Shown here in pieces: positions 5,844 through 13,048 of a stretch of DNA of 16,781 nt (positions are counted from its first letter, which is position 1; every line of letters begins with the position of its first letter). The stretch lies in contig DMRR01000019.1 in assembly GCA_003455275.1 (NCBI GenBank), positions 8,086 to 24,866 on the forward strand, written 5' to 3'. The notes under the pieces were generated by a model. That model was not told where the DNA came from and made no database searches. It saw nothing but the letters and a program-made list of their open reading frames with translations. This stretch comes from Bacteroidota bacterium (GTDB lineage: Bacteria > Bacteroidota > Bacteroidia > Chitinophagales > UBA10324). The translations under genes and the position numbers were made by a program.

Positions 5844-8537
5844 ATGAGCAAAATAAGAGTCGGAATATTTTTTGGCGGCAGTTCGCGTGAGCGTGAAATT
5901 TCTTTTGCAGGTGGTAGAACAGTGTATGACAATTTGAATAAAACCCTCTTCGAACCTGTTCCCATTTTTGTTGACTCGTTTCACAATTTCATTCTGCTTG
6001 ATTGGCAGTTCATTTACAAGGGAAGCATTCGCGATTTCTATCCTCCGGTTTCTGCGCTGCCAAATACGAAGCATGCTTTTCAGGTTTACATCGAATCATT
6101 AGGAAATCTTTCTGCAGAAAAACAGAATGAAATTATTTCTCAGGTCGGAAAAAAAATTCTTCCGCATGAGTTGAGTTCGATAATGGATTTTGCCTTTCTC
6201 GCTTTGCATGGTTCGTATGCCGAGGATGGAAGCATTCAGGGATTGCTCGATTTTCATCACATACCTTATTCGGGTTCAGGTGTTCTGCCTTCTGCAATTG
6301 GCATCAACAAAGCGTTTCAGAAGCGTATGATGAATGAGGGTGGTTTCACGCCGACTAAATTCAAAACCATTACTCGCAAAGAGTGGTTGAATGGCGATAA
6401 AAATTCTCTTATAAAAAATTCTGTTGATTCTATTGGAGTTCCGCTTGTTGTAAGACCAGCCAATCAAGGCTCGTCAATTGGAGTTTCTATTATTCATGAA
6501 AATGATTCGGAGAAAATCAAAAGTGCAATTGAGCGCGCTTTCTTTTTCCATGAATGGAAAGCTGATGAGTGGAAGAAAAAAACCAAAGAAGAAAAAATTT
6601 CTCATCTCGCTCACCTGTGTGACATACGAGAAAGTGTTGGCTTGCCTGTTCTTGTTGGGGACAAAAAATATTTTCACCCAGAAGAATTATTTGAACTGTT
6701 TGAATCGTTATCTCAAAAAAATATTTCATCTCTCACACTTGAGGCAGAAGATGCAGAAGTGGAAATTCTTCTCGAAGAATTTATTGAAGGAAAGGAATTC
6801 AGTTGCATTGTACTTGCTGATGAAAATGGGAATCCGGTTGCGCTTCCTCCGACTGAAATAGTGAAAGGAAAAGAAGTGTTCGATTACCGTTCAAAATATC
6901 TCGCAGGGCTTTCTAGAAAAATTACTCCGATACAAATTCCAGACGAACAGATTGAAGCGATTCGAAACGAGTGCGAAAAACTTTTTTCGTTCTTCAGTTT
7001 TCATGTGTATGCCCGCATTGACGGATTCATTCGCAAGGATGGAAAAATTATTCTCAATGATCCGAATACTACAAGCGGAATGTTGCCTTCATCTTTTTTC
7101 TTTCATCAGGCAGCAGAGATTGGATTGAATCCTTCGCAGTTTCTCACTTACATCATTCACACAAGTATTCGTGAGCGAATGCGCACCACAGTGCGACCAT
7201 CACTTTACTCTTCATTGCTCGCGCAAATAAATTCTTCTCTCGAACAATCACTGACAGCGCAAAAGAGCAAACGAAAAATTGCTGTGATACTCGGCGGCTA
7301 CTCAACTGAGCGGCACATCAGCGTGGAGAGTGGGAGAAATATTTATGAAAAACTTGCGAGCAGCGATAAGTATGAACCGATTCCTGTTTTTCTTTTTGGC
7401 AATGATGAACAACATGAATTATATCAAATTCCAATTAATCTTTTGCTGAAGGATAATGCCGATGACATTCGTGAAAAAATTCTTCACTTCAGTTTTCATC
7501 CGGTGATTGAAAAAATAAAGAAGCGCTGCTCGAACATCACTTCAAAATTTTCTTCGAAAAATTATCTCTTCACTCCAAGGAAAATTTCTTACAACGAACT
7601 TCCAGAAATTGTGGAAGGTGTTTTTATCGCCCTGCATGGTCGTCCGGGAGAAGATGGAAGTGTGCAATCACAATTGGAGAAAGTTAGTTTGCCTTACAAT
7701 GGCAGCGGAGTTACTTCCTCTCAAATCACCATCAATAAATTCAACACGAATCAACTGCTGTTGCAAAATGGTTTTCATGAAGCGCAACAAACTCTTGTTC
7801 AGAAAAAGGACTGGAAACACAGTGAAGAAAATTTTCTCTCTAACATTTTATTGAAACACAAACTCCCGCTCATAGCAAAACCGGTGGATGATGGATGCAG
7901 CAGCGCTGTGAAAAAAATTAAAACACGCGAAGAGCTTGCTTCTTTTTCAAGATTGATGTTTCGTGAAGAAGAATTGCTGAATGAAAAAGATGCAGCAGCT
8001 CTGAAACTAAAACCGAAGGAAGAATTTCCGCGCAAGCAGCAATACTTGGTGGAAGATTTGATTTCATCTGAGAAAGCAAATCACTTTTTAGAAATCACTT
8101 GTGGAATGCTCACTCATTTAAATGAAGATGGAAGCATTCGCTACGAAGTGTTTGAACCAAGTGAAACGCTTGCAGGCGCTGATGTGCTTTCACTTGAAGA
8201 AAAATTTCTAGCCGGTGAAGGTCAAAACATAACACCTGCACGCTTTGCAAAATCAAAAAATGATTACGAAGCAATTGCCTCGCAAGTGAAAAAAGATTTG
8301 GAGCGCGCAGCACGATTACTGAATGTGCGCGGCTACTGCCGCATTGATGCATTCGTTCGCATTTACGAAAACAACAAAGCAGAAACTGTGATCATCGAAG
8401 TGAATTCACTTCCGGGAATGACACCTGCAACCTGCATTTTTCATCAGGCGGCAATCAATCATTACAAGCCGTACGAATTCATTGATAAAATTTTAGAATT
8501 TAGCCGCCAGAACCAAAAGCAACACCAGCCGGCATAA
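5844..8537 (+). CDS. Tandem double D-alanine--D-alanine ligase-like protein (two fused ATP-grasp Ddl modules)
   Basis: An 897-residue cytoplasmic protein containing two Ddl-like modules, about 1-450 and 475-890; a usual Ddl has about 310-370 residues. ATG 5844 is preferred over an in-frame TTG at 5835. Ddl ligates two D-alanines with ATP for peptidoglycan. Aligned by eye to E. coli DdlB (E15, K97, K144, S150, E187, K215, Y216, R255, D257, E270, N272), module 1 has E16, K156, R204, S210, E318, K351, Y352, R391, D393, D406 and N408. Its changes are therefore K144 to R and E270 to D. Module 2 has E489, K632, K679, C685, H747, K787, F788, R833, D835, E852 and N854: S150 to C, E187 to H (uncertain, length differs) and Y216 to F, with metal ligands intact. 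Both keep LHGxxxEDG (121-129, 597-605) and GxxxINK. Extra charged helical insertions lie at about 232-306 and 695-732. It probably forms an operon with the PASTA gene 5 nt downstream. Which substrates each half uses is unknown. Confidence 0.85.
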   Translation: MSKIRVGIFFGGSSREREISFAGGRTVYDNLNKTLFEPVPIFVDSFHNFILLDWQFIYKGSIRDFYPPVSALPNTKHAFQVYIESLGNLSAEKQNEIISQVGKKILPHELSSIMDFAFLALHGSYAEDGSIQGLLDFHHIPYSGSGVLPSAIGINKAFQKRMMNEGGFTPTKFKTITRKEWLNGDKNSLIKNSVDSIGVPLVVRPANQGSSIGVSIIHENDSEKIKSAIERAFFFHEWKADEWKKKTKEEKISHLAHLCDIRESVGLPVLVGDKKYFHPEELFELFESLSQKNISSLTLEAEDAEVEILLEEFIEGKEFSCIVLADENGNPVALPPTEIVKGKEVFDYRSKYLAGLSRKITPIQIPDEQIEAIRNECEKLFSFFSFHVYARIDGFIRKDGKIILNDPNTTSGMLPSSFFFHQAAEIGLNPSQFLTYIIHTSIRERMRTTVRPSLYSSLLAQINSSLEQSLTAQKSKRKIAVILGGYSTERHISVESGRNIYEKLASSDKYEPIPVFLFGNDEQHELYQIPINLLLKDNADDIREKILHFSFHPVIEKIKKRCSNITSKFSSKNYLFTPRKISYNELPEIVEGVFIALHGRPGEDGSVQSQLEKVSLPYNGSGVTSSQITINKFNTNQLLLQNGFHEAQQTLVQKKDWKHSEENFLSNILLKHKLPLIAKPVDDGCSSAVKKIKTREELASFSRLMFREEELLNEKDAAALKLKPKEEFPRKQQYLVEDLISSEKANHFLEITCGMLTHLNEDGSIRYEVFEPSETLAGADVLSLEEKFLAGEGQNITPARFAKSKNDYEAIASQVKKDLERAARLLNVRGYCRIDAFVRIYENNKAETVIIEVNSLPGMTPATCIFHQAAINHYKPYEFIDKILEFSRQNQKQHQPA

Positions 8538-8542
8538 TTACC

Positions 8543-9340
8543 ATGTGGCAATTCCTCAAGAGCAGAATTTTTCTTTATAATATACTTGGCATTATTGCAG
8601 CCTACTTCATCGTGTTTTGGCTCACAACTTCGCTGTTGAATAGTTACACACGACACGGCGAAACCATTACGGTGCCTGACATCCGCGGGCTCTCAATTGA
8701 AAAGGCAAAACAAATTTTATCAGAACGCAATTTAGATTTTGCCGTTGCTGATTCTTCATTCAGCGACAAGAAACCAAAACTTGCCGTGCTTGATCAAAGT
8801 CCGATGCCAAATGAAAAAGTGAAAGAAGGAAGAACAATCTATCTCACACTCAATTCGGTGATTCCTCCGCAAGTGAAAATGCCTGATCTCACCGACAACT
8901 CGCTCAAACAAGCGCAAATGGTTTTAGAAAATGTTGGACTTCGTGTCGGGCAATTGATTTACAAACCTGACCTCGCACAGAATGTGGTGCTCGACTGGAT
9001 GAACAAAGGAAAAAAAATCCCGGTGGGACAAAATATAAAGAAAGGAAGTACGATTGATTTAATTCTTGGTGACGGGTTAGGAAATACCGAAGTGGATGTG
9101 CCTGAACTGATTGGTCACTCACTTCGCGAAGTGCGCTTCATACTTGATGCCTCTTCACTCAACCTTGGCGCCGTAATCGCTGACAATACTGTTCGTGGTG
9201 ATTCGCTCGATGCAGTTGTATATAAACAAATGCCTTCTCCTGATGATGTAGATAACAAATTAAACCTCGGAGAAGCAGTGGATGTATATATTACAAAGGA
9301 TCAGTCAAAAGTTATATCAGGAGGAAATGATGATCAGTAA
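8543..9340 (+). CDS. Membrane-anchored protein with three PASTA domains
   Basis: A 265-residue protein with a short cytoplasmic N-terminus, one transmembrane helix (about 12-33) and three PASTA repeats outside the membrane, about 40-104 (VPDIRGLSIEKAKQIL), 109-175 (MPDLTDNSLKQAQMVL) and 181-251 (VPELIGHSLREVRFIL). PASTA domains are known from penicillin-binding proteins and Ser/Thr kinases, where they bind muropeptides or fragments of peptidoglycan. No kinase or transpeptidase domain is present, so a binding or scaffold role at the cell wall is the safest inference. It starts 5 nt after the tandem ligase stop, strongly suggesting co-transcription and a shared job in peptidoglycan. In many Bacteroidota such a gene sits between ddl and an rluD-type pseudouridine synthase; here no rluD follows and the gene ends 2 nt from the convergent dapA. 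Confidence 0.9.
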   Translation: MWQFLKSRIFLYNILGIIAAYFIVFWLTTSLLNSYTRHGETITVPDIRGLSIEKAKQILSERNLDFAVADSSFSDKKPKLAVLDQSPMPNEKVKEGRTIYLTLNSVIPPQVKMPDLTDNSLKQAQMVLENVGLRVGQLIYKPDLAQNVVLDWMNKGKKIPVGQNIKKGSTIDLILGDGLGNTEVDVPELIGHSLREVRFILDASSLNLGAVIADNTVRGDSLDAVVYKQMPSPDDVDNKLNLGEAVDVYITKDQSKVISGGNDDQ

Positions 9341-9342
9341 AT

Positions 9343-10224
9343 CTATTGATTCCCTTTAATTGCGTTTGCAATTTTTTCCCTTAACGCTTCACTTACCCGG
9401 CTAAGGGGCATTCGCACATGAGCTTCGCATAAATTCATTTGAGATAAAAACTCTTTCACACCGGCCGGGCTGCTTTCAGCAAACATCATTTCAATTTTAT
9501 CAAGTAGAAAATAATGATCCTTCGTGGCGATTGAAAATTTCCCTGATAAAGCTGCGCGAATCATGCGCGAAGTTTCCTTCGGATAAGCATTAGCGACTAC
9601 ACTGATTACACCATCCATCCCGAATGAAATTCCAGGAATGCTTAAAGGATCATCACCTGAGATTACAAGAAAATTTTTCGGGCGGTGCTGAACAATATGC
9701 ATCATTTGCTGCAAGTTTCCTGACGCTTCCTTAATCCCGATAATTTTTTCTGAATCATTAGCAAGCCGCAATGTTGTTTCTGCAGTCATGTTACTCATGG
9801 TTCTTGTAGGAACATTATAGAGAATCACCGGCAATGGGCTGTTCGATGCAACTGCCATGAAGTGCTGGTAGATACCTTCCTGCGATGGTTTATTGTAGTA
9901 CGGACTTACTGAAAGAATCGCATCATATCCTTCGAGATTGAAGGTTGTGAGTTCGCTGATGACATGATTTGTGTTATTTCCACCAACACCGGCAACTAAA
10001 GATACTTTCCCTTTTACACGATTCTTTATGAAATTAAAAATCTCCTGCTTTTCATCCTTATCAAGGGTAACTGACTCGCCGGTTGTACCAAGTACTACAA
10101 TGTATTCGCACTTGCATCGGACTATATGATCTACAACTTTTCCCAGTGCATTAAAGTTAATTCGGTAGTCAGCGAAGAATGGAGTGACGATAGCCACGCC
10201 CGTTCCTCTCAATTGTGAAAGCAT
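9343..10224 (-). CDS. dapA: 4-hydroxy-tetrahydrodipicolinate synthase
   Basis: Condenses pyruvate with aspartate semialdehyde, the first committed step to diaminopimelate and lysine; a cytoplasmic TIM-barrel enzyme. The 293-residue length is typical. Visible residues match E. coli DapA: GTTGES (46-51) with the catalytic threonine T47, SPYYNKPSQEG (107-117) with Y110, LYNVPTRT (135-142) with Y136 and R141, and the Schiff-base lysine K165 in IGIKEASG. GVISVVAN closes the barrel as in the family. It is the last gene of a minus-strand run after accA and the DUF6913-like gene, only 11 nt behind the latter, so most likely one transcript. Its product feeds peptidoglycan cross-linking, the same process as the ligase/PASTA pair it meets tail to tail. 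Confidence 0.97.
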   Translation of the reverse strand: MLSQLRGTGVAIVTPFFADYRINFNALGKVVDHIVRCKCEYIVVLGTTGESVTLDKDEKQEIFNFIKNRVKGKVSLVAGVGGNNTNHVISELTTFNLEGYDAILSVSPYYNKPSQEGIYQHFMAVASNSPLPVILYNVPTRTMSNMTAETTLRLANDSEKIIGIKEASGNLQQMMHIVQHRPKNFLVISGDDPLSIPGISFGMDGVISVVANAYPKETSRMIRAALSGKFSIATKDHYFLLDKIEMMFAESSPAGVKEFLSQMNLCEAHVRMPLSRVSEALREKIANAIKGNQ

Positions 10225-10235
10225 AAAAAAAAATT

Positions 10236-10757
10236 TTAGACGATGTGTAAATAGTGCTTCACCTGTTCAGTGAATTTTGGAAGATTGTTTTTCCCCTTAA
10301 GGTCAATCATGAAATCGTAACAGAATAATTTATTAGGATTATAAAGCCCAATGCGATAGGAAGCATTGGAAAGAGCAGATATATATTCAAGAGGCAGATT
10401 CTCTGAAACACTTACATTAATCAGTATGTCAAATTTTTTTTCTATGAATTCTTTAACCAAAATTCCATTAGGTTCAAGATACCAGTTCAGGCTTTTTTGA
10501 TTGAAATATGGAAAGTTAAAGTTGATGGCAGGTCGGGGGAAATTATAAAATCCGAACATTGAAATTTTTTTCTTAGTGCCACGAAGTGAATCTGCAAACT
10601 GATTTACCACAGCAGTTTGATCGGTGTCAGTTGCATCGAATATGATTCCAATTTCTTTTGCTTCTTCAAATTTCACAATCTGACGAGGAGGCTTATGAAA
10701 TTTGAGTTCCTTATTCAGGAAGTAATAGTGAAACCATTTTTTTATTTTCCGAATCAT
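10236..10757 (-). CDS. Conserved hypothetical protein, DUF6913-like, of the Bacteroidota
   Basis: A 173-residue protein without signal peptide or membrane segment. The basic, aromatic N-terminus (IRKIKKWFHYYFLNKEL) is followed by a compact alpha/beta body. EIGIIFDATD (about 36-45) looks like a first beta-strand with acidic loop, KKISMFGFYNF a second, and FDILINVSVSENLPLEYISALSNASYRIGLYN (about 109-140) a third strand with following helix. It resembles the DUF6913 family of short Bacteroidota proteins; I assign this from memory of the sequence pattern, not a search. It sits between accA (19 nt upstream) and dapA (11 nt downstream) and is almost certainly co-transcribed. No catalytic motif is evident, so no function is proposed. 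Confidence 0.85.
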   Translation of the reverse strand: MIRKIKKWFHYYFLNKELKFHKPPRQIVKFEEAKEIGIIFDATDTDQTAVVNQFADSLRGTKKKISMFGFYNFPRPAINFNFPYFNQKSLNWYLEPNGILVKEFIEKKFDILINVSVSENLPLEYISALSNASYRIGLYNPNKLFCYDFMIDLKGKNNLPKFTEQVKHYLHIV

Positions 10758-10776
10758 TGTGAAATGGTTTAATCAG

Positions 10777-11727
10777 TTAATCATTAAAGACTCCCATTGA
10801 AGAAAATTTTTCAATTCGTTTTTCAATCCTTTCTTCGGGTGTAAACTTAGCAAGCGAGGTGAGGTGTTTCACTATTTCTTTTTTCAAAACAGAAGCCATC
10901 TCGTCTGCATTTGTGTGCGCGCCTCCAACAGGCTCCGGAATTATTCCGTCGATGAGCTTAAACTTATGCATATTCTCTGCGGTAAGTTTTAATTCATCAG
11001 CAGCGGTTTCCTTGTATTCCCAACTATGCCAGAGTATAGATGAACAAGATTCGGGAGAGATTACGGAATACCATGTATTCTCTAACATTAAAACTTTATC
11101 GCCGATACCAATTCCCAATGCGCCGCCGGAAGCTCCCTCGCCTATAATTATGCAGACAACCGGAACCCTTAGCGTTGTCATCTCCATCAGATTCTTGGCA
11201 ATAGCTTCACCTTGTCCGCGCTCCTCAGCCTCCAATCCGGGATATGCTCCTGGGGTATCAATTAATGTTACAATGGGAATTTCAAATTTCTCTGCAAGTT
11301 TCATCAAACGAAGCGCCTTACGATAACCTTCAGGGTTTGCCATTCCGAAATTCCGATATTGCCTTTGCTTGGTGTTCTCTCCTTTTTGCTGACCAATAAA
11401 CATTACCGACATTCCATCAATCTCGCCGATTCCGCCGACCATTGCATGATCATCAGCAATGTTTCGGTCACCGTGCAGTTCAATAAATCTTGAGCAAATT
11501 TTACTAATGTAAAAAAGTGTATATGGTCTTTCAGGGTGACGGCTAAGTTGTACACGCTGCCAGCCGGTAAGCGAGTTATATATATTCCTTTTTGCCTCCT
11601 GAATCTTTTCTTCAATCTCAGAAACTGCAGAGGTCATATCAACTTTTCCGCCCTCGCCTATTTTGCGCAACTTATCAAGTTGCTCGTTCAACTCTTCAAT
11701 GGGTTTTTCAAAATCTAGATAAGTCAT
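10777..11727 (-). CDS. accA: Acetyl-CoA carboxylase carboxyltransferase subunit alpha
   Basis: With AccD it transfers carboxyl from carboxybiotin to acetyl-CoA, giving malonyl-CoA for fatty-acid synthesis. The 316 residues match the usual AccA length. Signatures include the N-terminal helical segment (residues 1-60, [15 protein letters not shown]), [18 protein letters not shown] (112-129), [10 protein letters not shown] (155-164), the oxyanion/CoA-binding [12 protein letters not shown] (197-208) and [13 protein letters not shown] (221-233). It is the first gene of the accA - DUF6913-like - dapA run. ATG 11727 lies about 18 nt behind the transcription start predicted from the TAGGTTTG box at 11757-11750. 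Nothing in the sequence is unusual for the family. Confidence 0.98.
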   Translation of the reverse strand: MTYLDFEKPIEELNEQLDKLRKIGEGGKVDMTSAVSEIEEKIQEAKRNIYNSLTGWQRVQLSRHPERPYTLFYISKICSRFIELHGDRNIADDHAMVGGIGEIDGMSVMFIGQQKGENTKQRQYRNFGMANPEGYRKALRLMKLAEKFEIPIVTLIDTPGAYPGLEAEERGQGEAIAKNLMEMTTLRVPVVCIIIGEGASGGALGIGIGDKVLMLENTWYSVISPESCSSILWHSWEYKETAADELKLTAENMHKFKLIDGIIPEPVGGAHTNADEMASVLKKEIVKHLTSLAKFTPEERIEKRIEKFSSMGVFND

Positions 11728-11749
11728 CAGGTGTTTTTTGGTAGGTGAA

Positions 11750-11757
11750 CAAACCTA
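11750..11757 (-). promoter_or_regulatory. Probable Bacteroidota -7 box of the accA operon promoter
   Basis: Read on the minus strand this is TAGGTTTG, an exact match to TAnnTTTG. It lies between the intrinsic terminator of the transaldolase gene and the accA start, where a new promoter is expected. The predicted start near 11745 gives a leader of about 18 nt. At the -33 position there is only the T-tract of the terminator (TTT rather than TTG), so the upstream element is imperfect. Confidence 0.6.
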
Positions 11758-11771
11758 ATCAGTTTTATGAT

Positions 11772-11805
11772 AAAAAAAACGCCCCAACCATTTCTGGTCA
11801 GGGCG
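11772..11805 (-). terminator. Rho-independent terminator of the ffs-transaldolase unit
   Basis: On the minus strand CGCCCTGACCA, loop GAAA, and TGGTTGGGGCG form an 11-bp stem with two G-T wobbles closed by a GNRA-type tetraloop. Eight thymines (11779-11772) follow directly. It starts 20 nt after the transaldolase stop codon and ends before the accA promoter, so it separates two transcription units. Confidence 0.93.
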
Positions 11806-11825
11806 GGATAAAGCTTTAACTATGG

Positions 11826-12512
11826 CTACTTAGTTTCAAGCTTTAATTTTTGACTTTCATTTTGAGACTTATTATAATCTGCTAAGAATTTTTCTAATCC
11901 AATATCAGTAAGCGGATGCTTTAGCAATCCCAGGATTGAATCAAGCGGACATGTTACAACATTTGCTCCGACCTCGGCACAGCGTACAATATGTAATGAA
12001 CTGCGAACAGAAGCGGCAAGAACCAGTGTCTGAAATCCATGCAATCCATATATCTGAGCAATCTGACTTATTAATTGTATTCCATCCCAGTTGCTATCAT
12101 CAATTCTTCCAAGGAATGGGGAAACATAAGTGGCGCCTGCCTTGGCGGCCAGTATTGCCTGTCCAGCTGAAAACACCAAAGTGCAGTTGGTTTTTATTCC
12201 CTGGTCAGAAAGATATTTCAATGCTTTAACCCCATCTCTTATCATAGGAACTTTCACAACGATATTCGGATGAAGGGCAGCAAGTTTTTTTCCTTCGGCT
12301 ATTATTCCTTTGTAATCAGTGGATATTACTTCTGCACTTACATCTGATTTTACAATCTCGCAGATCTTGATATAGTGTTCGAGGATATTTTCCTCACCTC
12401 TGATTCCTTCCTTTGCCATAAGTGAAGGATTGGTGGTAACACCATCGAGTATCCCCAAGTCTTTTGCCTCCTTTATTTGAGCAATGTTTGCGGTATCAAT
12501 AAAAAATTTCAT
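11826..12512 (-). CDS. tal: Transaldolase (small TalC/Fsa-type)
   Basis: A 228-residue member of the short transaldolase / fructose-6-phosphate aldolase family, a cytoplasmic TIM barrel that moves a dihydroxyacetone unit between sugar phosphates in the non-oxidative pentose phosphate pathway. [11 protein letters not shown] (3-13), [14 protein letters not shown] (23-36), the Schiff-base lysine K87 in VVKVPM, and SPFLGRIDD (131-139) are visible. Two diagnostic positions favour transaldolase over aldolase: E61, where Fsa has glutamine, and F133, where Fsa has the tyrosine of APYVNRID. ATG 12512 lies 16 nt downstream of the 3' end of the SRP RNA gene on the same strand, without room for a separate promoter. 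A strong terminator follows the stop codon. The lysine- and glutamine-rich tail (about 214-228) is slightly longer than needed for the fold. Confidence 0.95.
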   Translation of the reverse strand: MKFFIDTANIAQIKEAKDLGILDGVTTNPSLMAKEGIRGEENILEHYIKICEIVKSDVSAEVISTDYKGIIAEGKKLAALHPNIVVKVPMIRDGVKALKYLSDQGIKTNCTLVFSAGQAILAAKAGATYVSPFLGRIDDSNWDGIQLISQIAQIYGLHGFQTLVLAASVRSSLHIVRCAEVGANVVTCPLDSILGLLKHPLTDIGLEKFLADYNKSQNESQKLKLETK

Positions 12513-12528
12513 GGTGTTATTTAAAAAA

Positions 12529-12623
12529 GGGCAAGTTCCTACATCGCACCGCTACAACCGCTTATCCTTGCTGCCTTCCGACCCTGGGGAAGTTCACAGG
12601 AGCTGGTCGTATAGGGCTTGCCC
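12529..12623 (-). ncRNA. ffs: Signal recognition particle RNA, small bacterial (4.5S) type
   Basis: The minus strand folds as one long hairpin of about 95 nt whose ends pair exactly (GGGCAAG at 12623-12617 with CTTGCCC at 12535-12529). The apical domain contains CAGGGTCGGAAGGCAGCA with the GGAA tetraloop at 12579-12576 and the flanking CAGG / AGCA internal-loop strands that bind Ffh. This matches the conserved domain IV of bacterial SRP RNA. There is no Alu domain, so it is the short form. A T6 tract (12528-12523) follows directly and may act as a weak terminator. The RNA works with Ffh and FtsY in co-translational membrane targeting. Confidence 0.96.
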
Positions 12624-12627
12624 GCGG

Positions 12628-12656
12628 CAAATGTATCTGTATGCAGGAGTTTGCAA
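12628..12656 (-). promoter_or_regulatory. Bacteroidota-type promoter of ffs
   Basis: On the minus strand TTG (12656-12654) is followed after 18 nt by TACATTTG (12635-12628), an exact match to TAnnTTTG. If transcription starts at G12623, the first base of the SRP RNA stem, the TTG lies exactly at -33 to -31 and the second box at -12 to -5, as in the known consensus. The agreement of RNA end and promoter geometry supports both calls. Confidence 0.88.
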
Positions 12657-13048
12657 TGGGGTGTGGAAAAATAAATTGTTATGCCGGAAAATAATTTACA
12701 GAAAAATTCAGGATTTGCATTTTTTTAAATTAAACCAACATTTCATACAAAATTCCCAACTTAAATTCTCCATGTAATAAATAGATTCGAAAAAAAATTA
12801 ATTGAAAGATTACAAGAATTCTGAGGTAATAATTAAGTAAAGAGTTTATTCTCGTTTCATTGATTGATAGTATTGATTCAAAAAGGAATTTGAATTGGTT
12901 TCACCTCCTTCTTAGATTACAAATAATTCCTAACTTGATAAATGATTTATTACTGTTTGTGAACAGAAAAGAAATTGTGGAAACATTTTTCGAAAAAGAA
13001 AATGAATTTAGCTGAATCATTGTTTAAGTTTTTAGTTTTATACTCTGA
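12657..13048. other. AT-rich intergenic region without a recognised gene
   Basis: About 390 nt between the divergent ffs promoter and the first propeller gene. No plausible ORF with start context, tRNA, or strong hairpin with T-tract was found. It contains a TAGTTTTA at 13033-13040, one base off the -7 consensus, which could serve the gene at 13049. It also contains TCACCTCCTT (12901-12910), identical to the end of 16S rRNA but without further rRNA similarity. Confidence 0.6.

Noticed and set aside
5610..6074. 154-codon minus-strand ORF across the protease/ligase intergenic region
   Set aside because: It covers the conserved 5' end of the ligase gene in antisense and also overlaps the start of the protease; no protein-like signature.
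5820..8540. Tandem ligase as an assembly artefact joining two separate ddl genes
   Set aside because: The frame is open throughout, the two halves are clearly diverged, and the linker (about 445-475) encodes normal protein sequence without start-site signals for a second gene.
12484..12777. 97-codon plus-strand ORF over the SRP RNA
   Set aside because: It is the antisense of ffs and its promoter; the RNA structure and promoter explain the sequence better.
12901..12910. TCACCTCCTT, identical to the 3' tail of 16S rRNA (or a perfect Shine-Dalgarno on the minus strand)
   Set aside because: No rRNA similarity extends beyond these bases and no start codon follows at the right distance on the minus strand; probably chance.
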